DNA of 64,000 bases from Streptomyces cellostaticus. GTDB taxonomy: Bacteria; Actinomycetota; Actinomycetes; Streptomycetales; Streptomycetaceae. The DNA lies in NCBI RefSeq assembly GCF_001513965.1, contig NZ_KQ948031.1, positions 64,504 to 128,503 of the forward strand, given 5' to 3'. The notes under the pieces were generated by a model. It was not told where the DNA came from and searched no databases. It saw only the letters and a program-made list of their open reading frames with translations. A program made the position numbers and the translations under genes. Below are positions 8,333 through 17,159 of this stretch, piece by piece; positions within the stretch are counted from its first letter, which is position 1, and each line of letters begins with the position of its first letter.

Positions 8333-8725
8333 ATGAGTTCGCAGCAGAGCACCCAGACGATGAAGCCCGCCACCGCGGCGAAGAAGCTGGGTGTGTACCT
8401 CCCCGCCACCCCCGCCGAGTTCCAGGAGGGTGTGGTCTCGCGCGCCGAGCTGAACGAGTTGCAGGCCGATCCGCCCCAGTGGCTGCGCGAGCTGCGACAG
8501 AACGGCCCGCACCCGCGCCCGGTGGTCGCCGCGAAGCTCGGCGTGTCCATCGCCGGTCTCGCCCGCGGCGGGGTCACCGAGCCGCTGACCACCGAGCAGA
8601 TCGAGGCGCTCAAGCAGGAGCAGCCCGAGTGGCTGGAGAAGGAGCGCGCCACCCAGGCGGAGGTCCGCAAGGAAGCGGTGCGGATCAAGAACCTGAAGAA
8701 GGAGAAGGACGACAAGCAGGGCTGA
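8333..8725 (+). CDS. DUF5997 family protein
   Basis: A 130-aa soluble protein with KLGVYLPATPAEFQEGVVSRAELNELQ at the start, a central PQWLRELRQNGPHPRPVVAAKLGVSIAGLARGG segment and a Lys/Glu-rich C-terminal helix. This is the architecture of the actinobacterial family DUF5997; the middle looks like a small helical DNA-binding fold, but its function is unknown. The start is ATG 8333, with TACCCT nearby upstream and no Shine-Dalgarno, so it may be leaderless. Divergent from the LysR-domain gene. Confidence 0.8.
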   Translation: MSSQQSTQTMKPATAAKKLGVYLPATPAEFQEGVVSRAELNELQADPPQWLRELRQNGPHPRPVVAAKLGVSIAGLARGGVTEPLTTEQIEALKQEQPEWLEKERATQAEVRKEAVRIKNLKKEKDDKQG

Positions 8726-8740
8726 CGCCCTTCCCCCGGT

Positions 8741-9631
8741 TCAGCCGTCCGACGGCACCTTCAGCTTGTCCCAGCTGGCCTTGCCGGGGATGCCGTCCGC
8801 GTCCTTGCCCTTGAAGCCGAGCTTGTGCTGCCAGGCGGCGTAGGACCTGCGGTCGGCCTCGGTCCACTCGGGGCTCGGGCCCTCCTCGTAGTGCCCGCAG
8901 CCCTCGGCGACCAGCCGACGGCCCATGGCCGTGACGACGGGCGACTTCTGCCCGATGTGGAAGAAGCCGCTGCCCGGGAACGGCGCGTACTTCGGCTTGG
9001 GCACGGGCCCCGGGTCCCCCGGGTCCTTCCCGCCGCCCTTTCCGGCCAGCCGGTCGGCTATGCGCTTGCGCATTCCGTCCATGGTGAAACCGCGCGGGTC
9101 CTGCTTTCCGGGCTGCCACTCCTTGTGCCCGATGACGGAGCGCTCCGACCAGCCGTGGTGCCGGCAGATGGCGGCGGAGACCTTCTCGATGGCCTCCTTC
9201 TGCGCCTCGGGCCAGGGGTCCTTGCCGTCGCCGAGGTTGATGCACTCGAAGCCGTAGAAGTGGCGGTTGCCGTCGACGTCGGCCTGGTTGTCGTGCGGCA
9301 GCTTCGTCTCGTTGATCACCGCGCGCAGCACGTCGCTGTCGCCGAGTCCCGCGTGGTTGGCGCGGCCGTTGCCGACGAGGTGGACATGGCCCTGCTTGTC
9401 GATCACGCCGTGGCACAGGGGGCCGGGCAGCCCGGAGTAGCCGTTGTAGCAGATGTTCACGGAGTTCTCGGTGCCCGAGGTGACGGTGTGGTGGATCATG
9501 ACGCCGTTCACCGGGCCCCAGGGGCCTTTGGTGTTGCGGTTGTGGTGGCGCCAGTCGCGTACCTCGAGGACGGTCAGGCCCTCGGCGCGCAGGACCTCCA
9601 GCAGCTTCGCCCCGCTCATCGGCTGAGCCAT
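8741..9631 (-). CDS. N-acetylmuramoyl-L-alanine amidase, last gene of the CIS operon
   Basis: A 296-aa amidase_2/PGRP-type zinc amidase that cleaves the lactyl-L-Ala bond of peptidoglycan. Visible metal and catalytic residues are H47/H48 (MIHHTV), E129 (YGFEC), H169 (GHKEW) and D178 (GKQDP), so it should be active. A linker rich in Gly/Pro/Lys (~195-215) leads to a C-terminal ~80-aa wall-binding-like domain (FHIGQKSPVVTAMGRRLVAEG, DGIPGKASWDKL) seen in actinophage lysins. There is no signal peptide. The start overlaps the stop of the DUF6519 gene (TGATG), so it is translationally coupled to the CIS operon. It may help penetrate or open the cell wall for the particle. Confidence 0.88.
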   Translation of the reverse strand: MAQPMSGAKLLEVLRAEGLTVLEVRDWRHHNRNTKGPWGPVNGVMIHHTVTSGTENSVNICYNGYSGLPGPLCHGVIDKQGHVHLVGNGRANHAGLGDSDVLRAVINETKLPHDNQADVDGNRHFYGFECINLGDGKDPWPEAQKEAIEKVSAAICRHHGWSERSVIGHKEWQPGKQDPRGFTMDGMRKRIADRLAGKGGGKDPGDPGPVPKPKYAPFPGSGFFHIGQKSPVVTAMGRRLVAEGCGHYEEGPSPEWTEADRRSYAAWQHKLGFKGKDADGIPGKASWDKLKVPSDG

Positions 9632-11190
9632 CACTCGTCTCCTTCCACGGCGGCCTCGGCCGCCGCTGTGGTCTGCGAACGGCCGCCGGAGGGGTCGGCC
9701 TCGGCCGCCTGCTCCTCGCGCGCGGCCAGGGCCTCGGCGTCCAGGGCCGCCTGGTCGGCCGCGGGGATCTCCGCGCCGAGCGGGCCGAAGGCGAGCCGCA
9801 GGTCGACGGCGCTGCCCTCGCCCCTGACCAGGGCCAGCGGCGCGAAGTGCCGGGCGATGCCGGCCGGGGCCTGGAGGAGGGGGCGGCGCGCCGGGTCGGC
9901 AGGCCACTCGACGCTGCCGGTGGCGGTGCGGGCGGGGATCAGCCAGTGGTCGCCGGTGCGGTAGCCGCCGCCCTTGGCGAAGTACACCTCGACGCCGTCC
10001 TCCAGCGACAGCCACTCCCCCTCCGTGACGGGCACCGCGCCGCCCTTCAGGGCCGCGGTGCGGCCCTTGTGCCGGGGCCCTTCGTGGTGGTCCCAGCGGC
10101 GCAGGAAGGGGTGCAGGTGCGGCAGCCGTCCGACGTGCGGGTCCGGCTCGGCGGAGAGGCGCACCCGGCGGCCGGGCAGGTCCAGTTCCTCGACCCGCAG
10201 CAGGGGCAGGGGTTCGAGGCGGGAGGCGTAGGCCGTGTCGGTGAACTCGACGTGGTCGCCGACGTCCAGGTCGAGCTTGTCGTCGAAGCCGAGGGTCGCC
10301 AACTGCACCCAGGTGCCGTCGAGTTCGTCCACCGGGAAGACCACGGAACCGTTCTCCCGGGACCACTTGAAGGTGGCGTCCTTCGCCTCGCCGCCCGCGT
10401 GGATCTCCACCCGGTACAGCTGGTTCTCCGGGCCCCGGTAGCGGGCGTCGGGCCGGACCAGGCAGGGGTCCTCGTCGGCGTGTTCGGGCCGCTCGCTGCG
10501 GGCGGCGAGCCGGGCGGCGGGCGCCGACTGGGCCTTCGCCCACTCCTCGAAGGCGTCACGGACGGCCTTCGGGGACGGTTCGGTCTCCTCGATGTCCAGC
10601 GCGGTGAGGGACAGCGGCAGCACCTGCCAGACGACCTTGGCGCGGACGGCGGTGTCGGGCAGCGCGGCGCCGAGGGCGACCTCGCGCAGCGCCGGGTCCT
10701 CGGCCGCGGAGACCGCCCGCTCCCACACCTTCAGGTAGACGACGAAGGGCGACTGGGCGGGCGAGGGCAGCCGGTCGGCGGGGTTCTCCGGGTCACGGAA
10801 GCCGTCGGGCTGGTTCCAGTAGTCCCAGTAGGCGGCCGTCTCGGGAGTCTGCTGCTCCTCGGCGCCCTCGTCCGGTACGGGTGTGCCGGGCGCCGGACGG
10901 TCGGCGTCGCACAGGATGCCGTCGACGTAGTAGCGGCCGCCGTGGATGTACAGGGTGTCGATGTCGAGCTTGCCGCCCACGTACTGGATGCGGAAGCCGG
11001 GGGCGGTGCCGGGCCCGCTGGGCCCGCCGTGCCGTCCGATCAGGTCGGCGGCGAACGTGCGGGCCTGGTGGAGCTGGATCGCGGCCTGCTCGTTGAGGTC
11101 CGCGTCCAGCTGGACGCGGCCCTGCTGGGCGACGACCGCGGAGTAGTGCCGCTCCGGGCGGAACGTGGAGCGCGAGAGATCAGCGTGCAT
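9631..11190 (-). CDS. DUF6519 domain protein, CIS accessory/baseplate-associated
   Basis: A 519-aa protein starting MHADLSRSTFRPERHYSAVV then QQGRVQLDADLNEQAAIQLH, the hallmark N-terminus of DUF6519 proteins found near phage-tail-like clusters. The middle is beta-rich (YRVEIHAGGEAKDATFKWSR, DGTWVQLATLGFDDKLDLDVGDHVEF). The last 60 residues are Ala/Glu-rich. It has no signal or membrane segment. It is the penultimate gene of the operon, following the tail-I-like protein, and may be a peripheral baseplate or fibre-like piece. Its role is not established. Confidence 0.78.
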   Translation of the reverse strand: MHADLSRSTFRPERHYSAVVAQQGRVQLDADLNEQAAIQLHQARTFAADLIGRHGGPSGPGTAPGFRIQYVGGKLDIDTLYIHGGRYYVDGILCDADRPAPGTPVPDEGAEEQQTPETAAYWDYWNQPDGFRDPENPADRLPSPAQSPFVVYLKVWERAVSAAEDPALREVALGAALPDTAVRAKVVWQVLPLSLTALDIEETEPSPKAVRDAFEEWAKAQSAPAARLAARSERPEHADEDPCLVRPDARYRGPENQLYRVEIHAGGEAKDATFKWSRENGSVVFPVDELDGTWVQLATLGFDDKLDLDVGDHVEFTDTAYASRLEPLPLLRVEELDLPGRRVRLSAEPDPHVGRLPHLHPFLRRWDHHEGPRHKGRTAALKGGAVPVTEGEWLSLEDGVEVYFAKGGGYRTGDHWLIPARTATGSVEWPADPARRPLLQAPAGIARHFAPLALVRGEGSAVDLRLAFGPLGAEIPAADQAALDAEALAAREEQAAEADPSGGRSQTTAAAEAAVEGDE

Positions 11191-11244
11191 GAAGGGGGTC
11201 CCCCTGGTTCGGAAATCTGCGGGTGGTCCGTACGGCGGCACTGC

Positions 11245-13422
11245 TCACGTCACGAAGAAGATCCCGGCGTCCGCGCCCGCGGGTGTGTACTCGGCGAGCC
11301 GCGCCCTGAGGCCGTCCTCGCGCTGGGGCCGGTACAGGTCGTGGAAGGCGCCGAGTTCGGCGCCGTCGTCGGCGCCGCGCCGGATCTCCTGGGCCGAGCG
11401 GTCCGCCAGCTGGCCGTACCAGGGCGTCCCGTAGCGCTCGGAGGCGAACAACGGCCGTACCCGCGCCGCCTGTTCGGGGCCGACGAGGTCCGGCTGGCAG
11501 CGGTGGCGACGCGGGGTGCGCGAGCCGGGCGGCACGTAGGAGTAGCGCAGGCAGCCGATGCCGCGCCGGGCCACGTGGAGCCTGCCGGTGAAGACCGAGT
11601 TCTCGGCGATCTCCACCGCATGCGTGTGCACTTCGCCGATGACGGTGGTGCGGTGCGCGTGCAGGACGGCGTGGGCGTGGCGGCAGTCCGGGGCGGAGAG
11701 CGCCTCCCGGTCGCTGCCGGTGGCGTCCAGGACGCTGTCGCGCAGATGGATGTCGAGGGGGTCCTCGCTCACTTCGTCGCCGATGACCTCGATGGTGCCG
11801 AGGATGCTGTGCTCGATCTGGAGGCAGGCGGTGGTGCGTTCCAGCACGATGCTGGGCTCGTCGGGCGAGTGCGGCTCGCACTCGGGCTCCAGCGACCAGC
11901 CGGGTACGAGCGTCGAGTGCCGGACGGCGACGGCGCCCACCGGGCCGGTGACGTTGATGCCGCGTCCGGCGACGAGGAGTCCGTCGAGGACGACCCGCGG
12001 CCGCTCGTGCGGGGCGCAGTCGGCGTGCACGGCACGGATGTTGAGGGCGTCGGGGCGGTTGCTGTACCAGTCCAGCAGCCGGATCACCGGCCGGGTGCCC
12101 TCGGCGGCCCGCAGTTCGAGGCGGTCGCCGGGGTCGAGGTCGAAGTCCAGCTGCTCCTGGTAGGCGGCGCTGTGGGTGATCTCGATGATGCCGGTGCGCT
12201 CCGGGCTCCGCTCGCCCTGCCAGGCCCGGTAGGCGTCCATGATCCGCTGGTACGGCTGTCCCGGACCGACCCGGTAGAACTCGGCGTCGGGGCGGGGCTC
12301 GCGGTCGTGGCGCTCGTACTCGCCGCCGCCCATGTCGGCGCCGAACGCGTGGTGGTGGTCGACCCACACACCCTGCCGGGGCGCCGAGCGGGAGCCGAAC
12401 GCGATCCGGCCCAGTTCCGGATCGACGGCGACCTGCCCGCGCCTTGGCCGGTAGCGCCAGTCGGACAGGTCGGCGACGACGATGTCGCCGGGCGGTACGG
12501 GCCGGTCCTCGCCGTCACGCCGGATGACGAGGCTCTTGCCGGGCCCGTAGTAGTCGGCGAGCCGGTCGTGCAGCAGGCGGCGGGTGATGAACGCGGGCAC
12601 GTTGTCGACGGCGGCGATGTGCGCGGGCGAGGGCTCCGGGACCGGCTTGGTGACCAGGGGGGTGTCGTTGCCGAGGATGGAGAAGGTGTAGAGGTTGCGG
12701 GCGCGGTCGATGCAGTAGGCCGGGGACGAGGTCAGGGAGTAGGGCTTCAGCCGCCAGACGAAGAGGCCGACCCCGGCCGGGGTCCAACCACCTTGCTTTC
12801 TGGCGGAGTTGGCGCGTCGTACGTCGACCGTCCGGGCCGTCTCGTCGAACGGGCCGCCCGCGAGAGCGAGCGCGCTGCCGTCCCGCAGATCGAGGAGGCG
12901 GCCACGGTCCCCGCGCCGGCCGGTGCCGTACAGCTTCACCGGCTGGGTGTGGGCCATTTGCCGGGACAGCTCGACGGCGCGGGCGGGCCAGTCGGCGACC
13001 TGCTCGGCCAGCTCCTCCAGGAGGTGGAGGGTGCCCTTGCGGCGCCGGGCCGCGACCGTGGCCGCCACGTCGCGGCGCGGGGCGATGGCCTCGGCGAGCG
13101 CGTCCCGGCCGCCGCCGTGCAGGCCGGTGGTGAGGACCCGCTCGTAGCCCGGCAGGGTGCGGTAGCCGACCAGGTCGCCGAGGTACGGCAGCACCCAGGG
13201 CGCGGCGGTCTCCACGAACAGGTCCTCGTAGCTCTGCCGGACGCCGTCGCGGACCCGGTCGAGCTGCTCGGCGATCACCGCGAGCAGGGCCCGCAGCGGT
13301 TCGCCCTCCTCGGCGTCGCGCAGCCGGTGCCAGCGGGGCAGCAGCTCGGCGAGCCCGTCGGGCTCCCGGGGCAGCACCGGGGCGGGCGTCTTGGACTCGA
13401 CATCCGTCGACTTCGCGGACAT
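11245..13422 (-). CDS. Phage tail protein I-like CIS baseplate protein with beta-helix region
   Basis: A 725-aa protein. The N-terminal ~100 residues (LLPRWHRLRDAEEGEPLRAL, then LDRVRDGVRQSYEDLFVET, LPYLGDLVGYRTLPG) resemble the P2 gpI/tail-I family that joins baseplate wedges. The rest is long and beta-rich. Residues ~430-640 look like a right-handed beta-helix with recurring short turns (VVLDGLLVAGRGINVTGPVG, AVRHSTLVPG, LQIEHSILGTIEVIG). This may be a fibre-like or receptor-facing extension. The start overlaps the stop of the baseplate-J gene (TGATG). Confidence 0.75.
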   Translation of the reverse strand: MSAKSTDVESKTPAPVLPREPDGLAELLPRWHRLRDAEEGEPLRALLAVIAEQLDRVRDGVRQSYEDLFVETAAPWVLPYLGDLVGYRTLPGYERVLTTGLHGGGRDALAEAIAPRRDVAATVAARRRKGTLHLLEELAEQVADWPARAVELSRQMAHTQPVKLYGTGRRGDRGRLLDLRDGSALALAGGPFDETARTVDVRRANSARKQGGWTPAGVGLFVWRLKPYSLTSSPAYCIDRARNLYTFSILGNDTPLVTKPVPEPSPAHIAAVDNVPAFITRRLLHDRLADYYGPGKSLVIRRDGEDRPVPPGDIVVADLSDWRYRPRRGQVAVDPELGRIAFGSRSAPRQGVWVDHHHAFGADMGGGEYERHDREPRPDAEFYRVGPGQPYQRIMDAYRAWQGERSPERTGIIEITHSAAYQEQLDFDLDPGDRLELRAAEGTRPVIRLLDWYSNRPDALNIRAVHADCAPHERPRVVLDGLLVAGRGINVTGPVGAVAVRHSTLVPGWSLEPECEPHSPDEPSIVLERTTACLQIEHSILGTIEVIGDEVSEDPLDIHLRDSVLDATGSDREALSAPDCRHAHAVLHAHRTTVIGEVHTHAVEIAENSVFTGRLHVARRGIGCLRYSYVPPGSRTPRRHRCQPDLVGPEQAARVRPLFASERYGTPWYGQLADRSAQEIRRGADDGAELGAFHDLYRPQREDGLRARLAEYTPAGADAGIFFVT

Positions 13423-16400
13423 CACTTGACCTCCGTCAGAATCAGGGTGTCCGCGGCCCGTGCCGACAGCATGGTGAGCTGGGCCGGTCGGATGCCGCGG
13501 AAGACGAACACCGTCCGGCCGTTCTTCAGGCGCCGGGTGTCGGTGATGTCGGGGTTCAGGCGCAGCAGTTCGGCAAGCGGGAGGCCGTGGCGGGCGCAGA
13601 CGGACGACAGGGTCTCGCCGTTCGGGTCGCGGACCGTGTGGGTCTTCTCCTCGTGCGCCGCCGGGTGCGCGGGGACGGACGCTCTCGGCGTGCCGGGGCC
13701 CGCGAGCAGGGCGGTCAGCTGTTCCGGGGTGGCGGAGGCGGGTACGCCGGTGAAGACGTCGACGTCCACGTAGTCGACGCCGGGCACGGTGTGCGCGGCG
13801 GCGAGGACCTCGGAGAGGCGGGCGGGCTCCGCCAACTCCCGTCCCTCGTAGCCGAGTCGGAGCAGCAGCGCCTGTCGGAGCCTGGGTTCGACGATCTCCC
13901 AGGCGTGGTCCGGGGCGAGCTTCACCTTGGCGGAGATCAGCAGCAGAACGAGTTCGCGGGCGTCCACCCGGACCGGCAGGTTCGGGTCGCCGTACTCGGT
14001 CAGCGCTGCGCGCAGGGGCCGCAGGTTGTCCTCGGCGAGCGGCACGTCGTCGGTGCCGGCGACCGTCACGTGCAGCACGCGCCGCCGTCCGTCGAAGAGT
14101 TCGCGGGCCGCCGCCCGGCCGATGCCGGCGCGGGAACGGGCGAAGTCCTCGTAGTCGGCCGGGGAGACCAGCCGGTCCAGGGCGGAGACCGCGAGCGGGA
14201 TCGTGCGGCGGGTGAGTCCGGGGCCGTCCGCGTCCGCGCCGCCGGTCGCCGGGCGCGGGTTGGTGACCGCGGTGACGCCGAGGGGGCGGGTGAGGGGCTG
14301 GGTGATCCGGTCGGCGGGGACGTTGGCGGCCTTGCCGGTGCCGAAGCGGTAGCGGGCCCGGAGGTTCTCGTGGCCGCTGGGCAGACGGGCACCGTGAACG
14401 CCGTCGCCGAAGGTCACCGTCGTACGGCCGTCCGAGGCGGTGCCGGTGATGTAGACCCGCTCGGTGGGGCCGCGCCCGGCGAGGCTGTCGACCTCGTGCC
14501 AGAGCACGCCGTCGACGCGGATCTCCAGGACGGGTGTGGCGCCGAGGGGGTTGTCGGCGGCGAGCCAGGTCAGCGGGGACTGCCAGAGGGCGAAGGTCTG
14601 GTTGACGCGGTCGGAGTCCCCGCTGCCGATGGCCTCCTCGCGGCTCTCGCCGTGGGTGGCCTCGACGACGTTGCCGAGGATGCGGACGGTGGCCCGGCGG
14701 TAGCGGTGGACCAGGTCGGTGGTCAGGGTGAGCCGGGTGTGGACGTGGTCGCCGGGGAGCCGGGGATCGACGGCCGGGTCGGCGGCGGCGATGGTGACCA
14801 CCTCGGTGGCGGTGACGCCGGTGGTGCCCGGGACGTCGGTGCGCTCGCCGCTGACGATGAGGGTGCGGCCGGGGCGCAACCCGTCGTACAGCTCGGCGAG
14901 TTCGATCTCGTTGCCGTGCACGTCCTCGCCGAGCGGCTCGTCGGCCGGGCGCAGCGGCTCGCCCGCCGCGTGCACGGTGGTGTCGCGGATGTGGGAGAGC
15001 AGGACGTCGAACTCGTCCAGCCAGGGGTCCGCGAGGGTGAGTTCGGTGCCCCGGCCGGTGATGCCGTAGTGGGAGTACGCCGCCGTGCGTGCCGCCACCA
15101 CCTGGGTGGTGACGAAGGCGAGCCCCGCGTCGCCGGGTACGGCGGTGCCCTTGGCGGGTCGCCGGATCGCCACCCAGCTGCCGACGGTGATGCCGTCGTG
15201 CACGCTGTCCAGTTGCAGGACACGGCGGTTGAGGGGCGCCGGCTTGCCGGCGATGACGATCTCGACGTTGGGCTCGGCGGTGCCCACCGTGTACCTGACG
15301 CTCACCTCGTACTCGCCATGGGTGAACTGCCTGCTCCCGCCCGGCCGCAGGGGGATCTCCTCGGCCGTGCCGTTGTGCAGGGCCACGTGCACCGTGCCGT
15401 CGTCGTCCGGGCGGGACACGAACAGGCTGCGCTCGGGCAGGCCGGAGTGGAAGCGGGCGGTGACGCCGGGTTCCTCGGCGGCGGCCGGACGGCGGGTCAG
15501 CCGGCTCAGCTCGCGGTCCTGGGCGGCCCGGGTCGACAGGTCGACCTGGCCCGGGCCCAGGACGAAGGTGACCGGCTGGGTGACGGGCAGGTTCTCGGCG
15601 CGCTGGTCGCTGCTGCTGCCCTCGACGTACTGGAACTCCGCCCGGACCGGGAGCTTGCCCGCCGGGTCGTACACCACGCGCATGCTCGCCAGCACCGCTC
15701 CCGTCAGCGGCCAGTCCGCGGTGCGGATGACCCGGCCGCGCTCGTCCTGGACGGGCTTGAGCGGGGCGGTGGCGCCGAAGGGCGCGGCGGTGACCCGCAT
15801 CGCGAGCAGCTCGCGCAGGAGCTGCGGGGTGCCGGGGGCGACGGCCGTGCGCCAGGCCGGGTACAGGCTGCCGAGGCCGGGGTTGAGCGCGGACAGGAGG
15901 CGGGCGGTGTCGGTGCCGGGGCGCTGGGCCCGGCTGCCCGACCGGGGGGCGGGGGCGGCGGTGCGCAGGGCCGGCAGGACGGTGGACAGGGCTTGGAGGG
16001 CGGCCTGGCGGGCATCGGGAAGCGCGGCCTTCTGGGCAGCGCCGGTCTGCGCAGGCTGAGCAGGTGCCAACTCCCGTGCGCGTTCGGCCAGTTCCGCGAG
16101 CACCGCCGCCAGCTGTTCGAACCACGCCGCCACGTCCTCGTACGGTTCGGCCAGCACCTCGGCCTCGCGCAGCCGGGCGAGGGGCTCCCCGAGGCGGGCC
16201 GCGAGACTCTCCGGGGTCTTGATGCCGTCCAGGTCCGTGCGCAGCGGGGCGAGGACCTGGTCGTCGAAGTCCTCGATCAGACGGCTGACCGGGCGCGGGT
16301 TGGGGACCTCGGGTGTGGGCGGCTCCTCGCCCGGTTCGCCCGGCGCTGCCGGCTCCGCGGTCCAGCGCCGTACCTCGTCCACCAGCTCCTTCAGCGTGGG

Positions 16401-17159
16401 CGGGGCCGACTTGGGCAGTGAGAGGGCGGTGACCTCGTCCTCGCGGTCGATCCGGACGCCCGCGACGGGCAGCAGCTTGCGCTCTCCGCCCGCCCGTTCG
16501 CCGAAGACGAAGAGCAGCTGGTCGCCGGTCCGGAGGGAGTTCGCGGTGCCCTCCACGAACAGTTCGGAGCGGCGGTCCAGGTCCTCGGGGGTGAGGAGGG
16601 AGGGGCGGTGGCGCCGCACCTTCAGCTCGTTCCAGTCCCAGCGGGCGGTGAGGTCACGGGCGGTCTCGAAGGTCAGCGACTGCTCGTCGGCGGAGGCGGG
16701 CACGCTATGGCTGCGCGCTCCGCGCGGGATCGGCACGGGCAGGGTCTCGGCGCGCGGGTCTCGTTCGAGGGTGTACGCCAGGTGGGTGCCGGCCGCCACT
16801 CCGGGGCGCGGCCGGTGTCCCACGAGCCGGCCCAGCAGCACCAGGGAGCGGTGGTCGTCGGCCGTGCGGATGTAGGCCTCGTCGGCGATCCGCTCGGAGT
16901 GGAAGGTGAGCAGGTCGCCGAGGACGGCGGTGGCGTCGAGCAGGCCGATCGCCGGATCGTCGGGGGTGCGGACGGTCAGCCCGGCCAGGGCCGGGTACGC
17001 GGGCGAGGCGAGCCGGCCGAGGAGGGCGGCGAGGAAGGAACCGTACTCGCCGACGCGGTAGTCGAGGGCGGTGCCGCCGGGGGGATTGTGCAACGGGGCG
17101 GGGGCGAGGCGCTCGTCGTGGCCGGCGCACGCGCCGCCGCAGGTGCAGGCCTGGCTCAT
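13422..17159 (-). CDS. Baseplate J-like protein (second copy) with C-terminal LysM-like module
   Basis: A 1245-aa baseplate wedge protein. The N-terminus (LDYRVGEYGSFLAALLGRLA, DDPAIGLLDATAVLGDLLTFHSERI) and the VTFGDGVHGARLPSG motif near residue 915 mark it as a J-like assembly protein. The region ~270-440 is Ala/Glu/Pro-rich and probably flexible. Residues ~1170-1215 (THTVRDPNGETLSSVCARHG, LLRLNPDITDTRRLKNGRTV) look like a LysM fold, which in tails usually holds hub and tube together. Both ends overlap neighbouring genes by a few bases. Confidence 0.83.
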   Translation of the reverse strand: MSQACTCGGACAGHDERLAPAPLHNPPGGTALDYRVGEYGSFLAALLGRLASPAYPALAGLTVRTPDDPAIGLLDATAVLGDLLTFHSERIADEAYIRTADDHRSLVLLGRLVGHRPRPGVAAGTHLAYTLERDPRAETLPVPIPRGARSHSVPASADEQSLTFETARDLTARWDWNELKVRRHRPSLLTPEDLDRRSELFVEGTANSLRTGDQLLFVFGERAGGERKLLPVAGVRIDREDEVTALSLPKSAPPTLKELVDEVRRWTAEPAAPGEPGEEPPTPEVPNPRPVSRLIEDFDDQVLAPLRTDLDGIKTPESLAARLGEPLARLREAEVLAEPYEDVAAWFEQLAAVLAELAERARELAPAQPAQTGAAQKAALPDARQAALQALSTVLPALRTAAPAPRSGSRAQRPGTDTARLLSALNPGLGSLYPAWRTAVAPGTPQLLRELLAMRVTAAPFGATAPLKPVQDERGRVIRTADWPLTGAVLASMRVVYDPAGKLPVRAEFQYVEGSSSDQRAENLPVTQPVTFVLGPGQVDLSTRAAQDRELSRLTRRPAAAEEPGVTARFHSGLPERSLFVSRPDDDGTVHVALHNGTAEEIPLRPGGSRQFTHGEYEVSVRYTVGTAEPNVEIVIAGKPAPLNRRVLQLDSVHDGITVGSWVAIRRPAKGTAVPGDAGLAFVTTQVVAARTAAYSHYGITGRGTELTLADPWLDEFDVLLSHIRDTTVHAAGEPLRPADEPLGEDVHGNEIELAELYDGLRPGRTLIVSGERTDVPGTTGVTATEVVTIAAADPAVDPRLPGDHVHTRLTLTTDLVHRYRRATVRILGNVVEATHGESREEAIGSGDSDRVNQTFALWQSPLTWLAADNPLGATPVLEIRVDGVLWHEVDSLAGRGPTERVYITGTASDGRTTVTFGDGVHGARLPSGHENLRARYRFGTGKAANVPADRITQPLTRPLGVTAVTNPRPATGGADADGPGLTRRTIPLAVSALDRLVSPADYEDFARSRAGIGRAAARELFDGRRRVLHVTVAGTDDVPLAEDNLRPLRAALTEYGDPNLPVRVDARELVLLLISAKVKLAPDHAWEIVEPRLRQALLLRLGYEGRELAEPARLSEVLAAAHTVPGVDYVDVDVFTGVPASATPEQLTALLAGPGTPRASVPAHPAAHEEKTHTVRDPNGETLSSVCARHGLPLAELLRLNPDITDTRRLKNGRTVFVFRGIRPAQLTMLSARAADTLILTEVK

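Noticed and set aside
9847..13773. 1308-codon plus-strand open frame across the CIS baseplate genes
   Set aside because: Overlaps three supported minus-strand genes, has no ribosome site or fold, and its codon positions are wrong for this genome.
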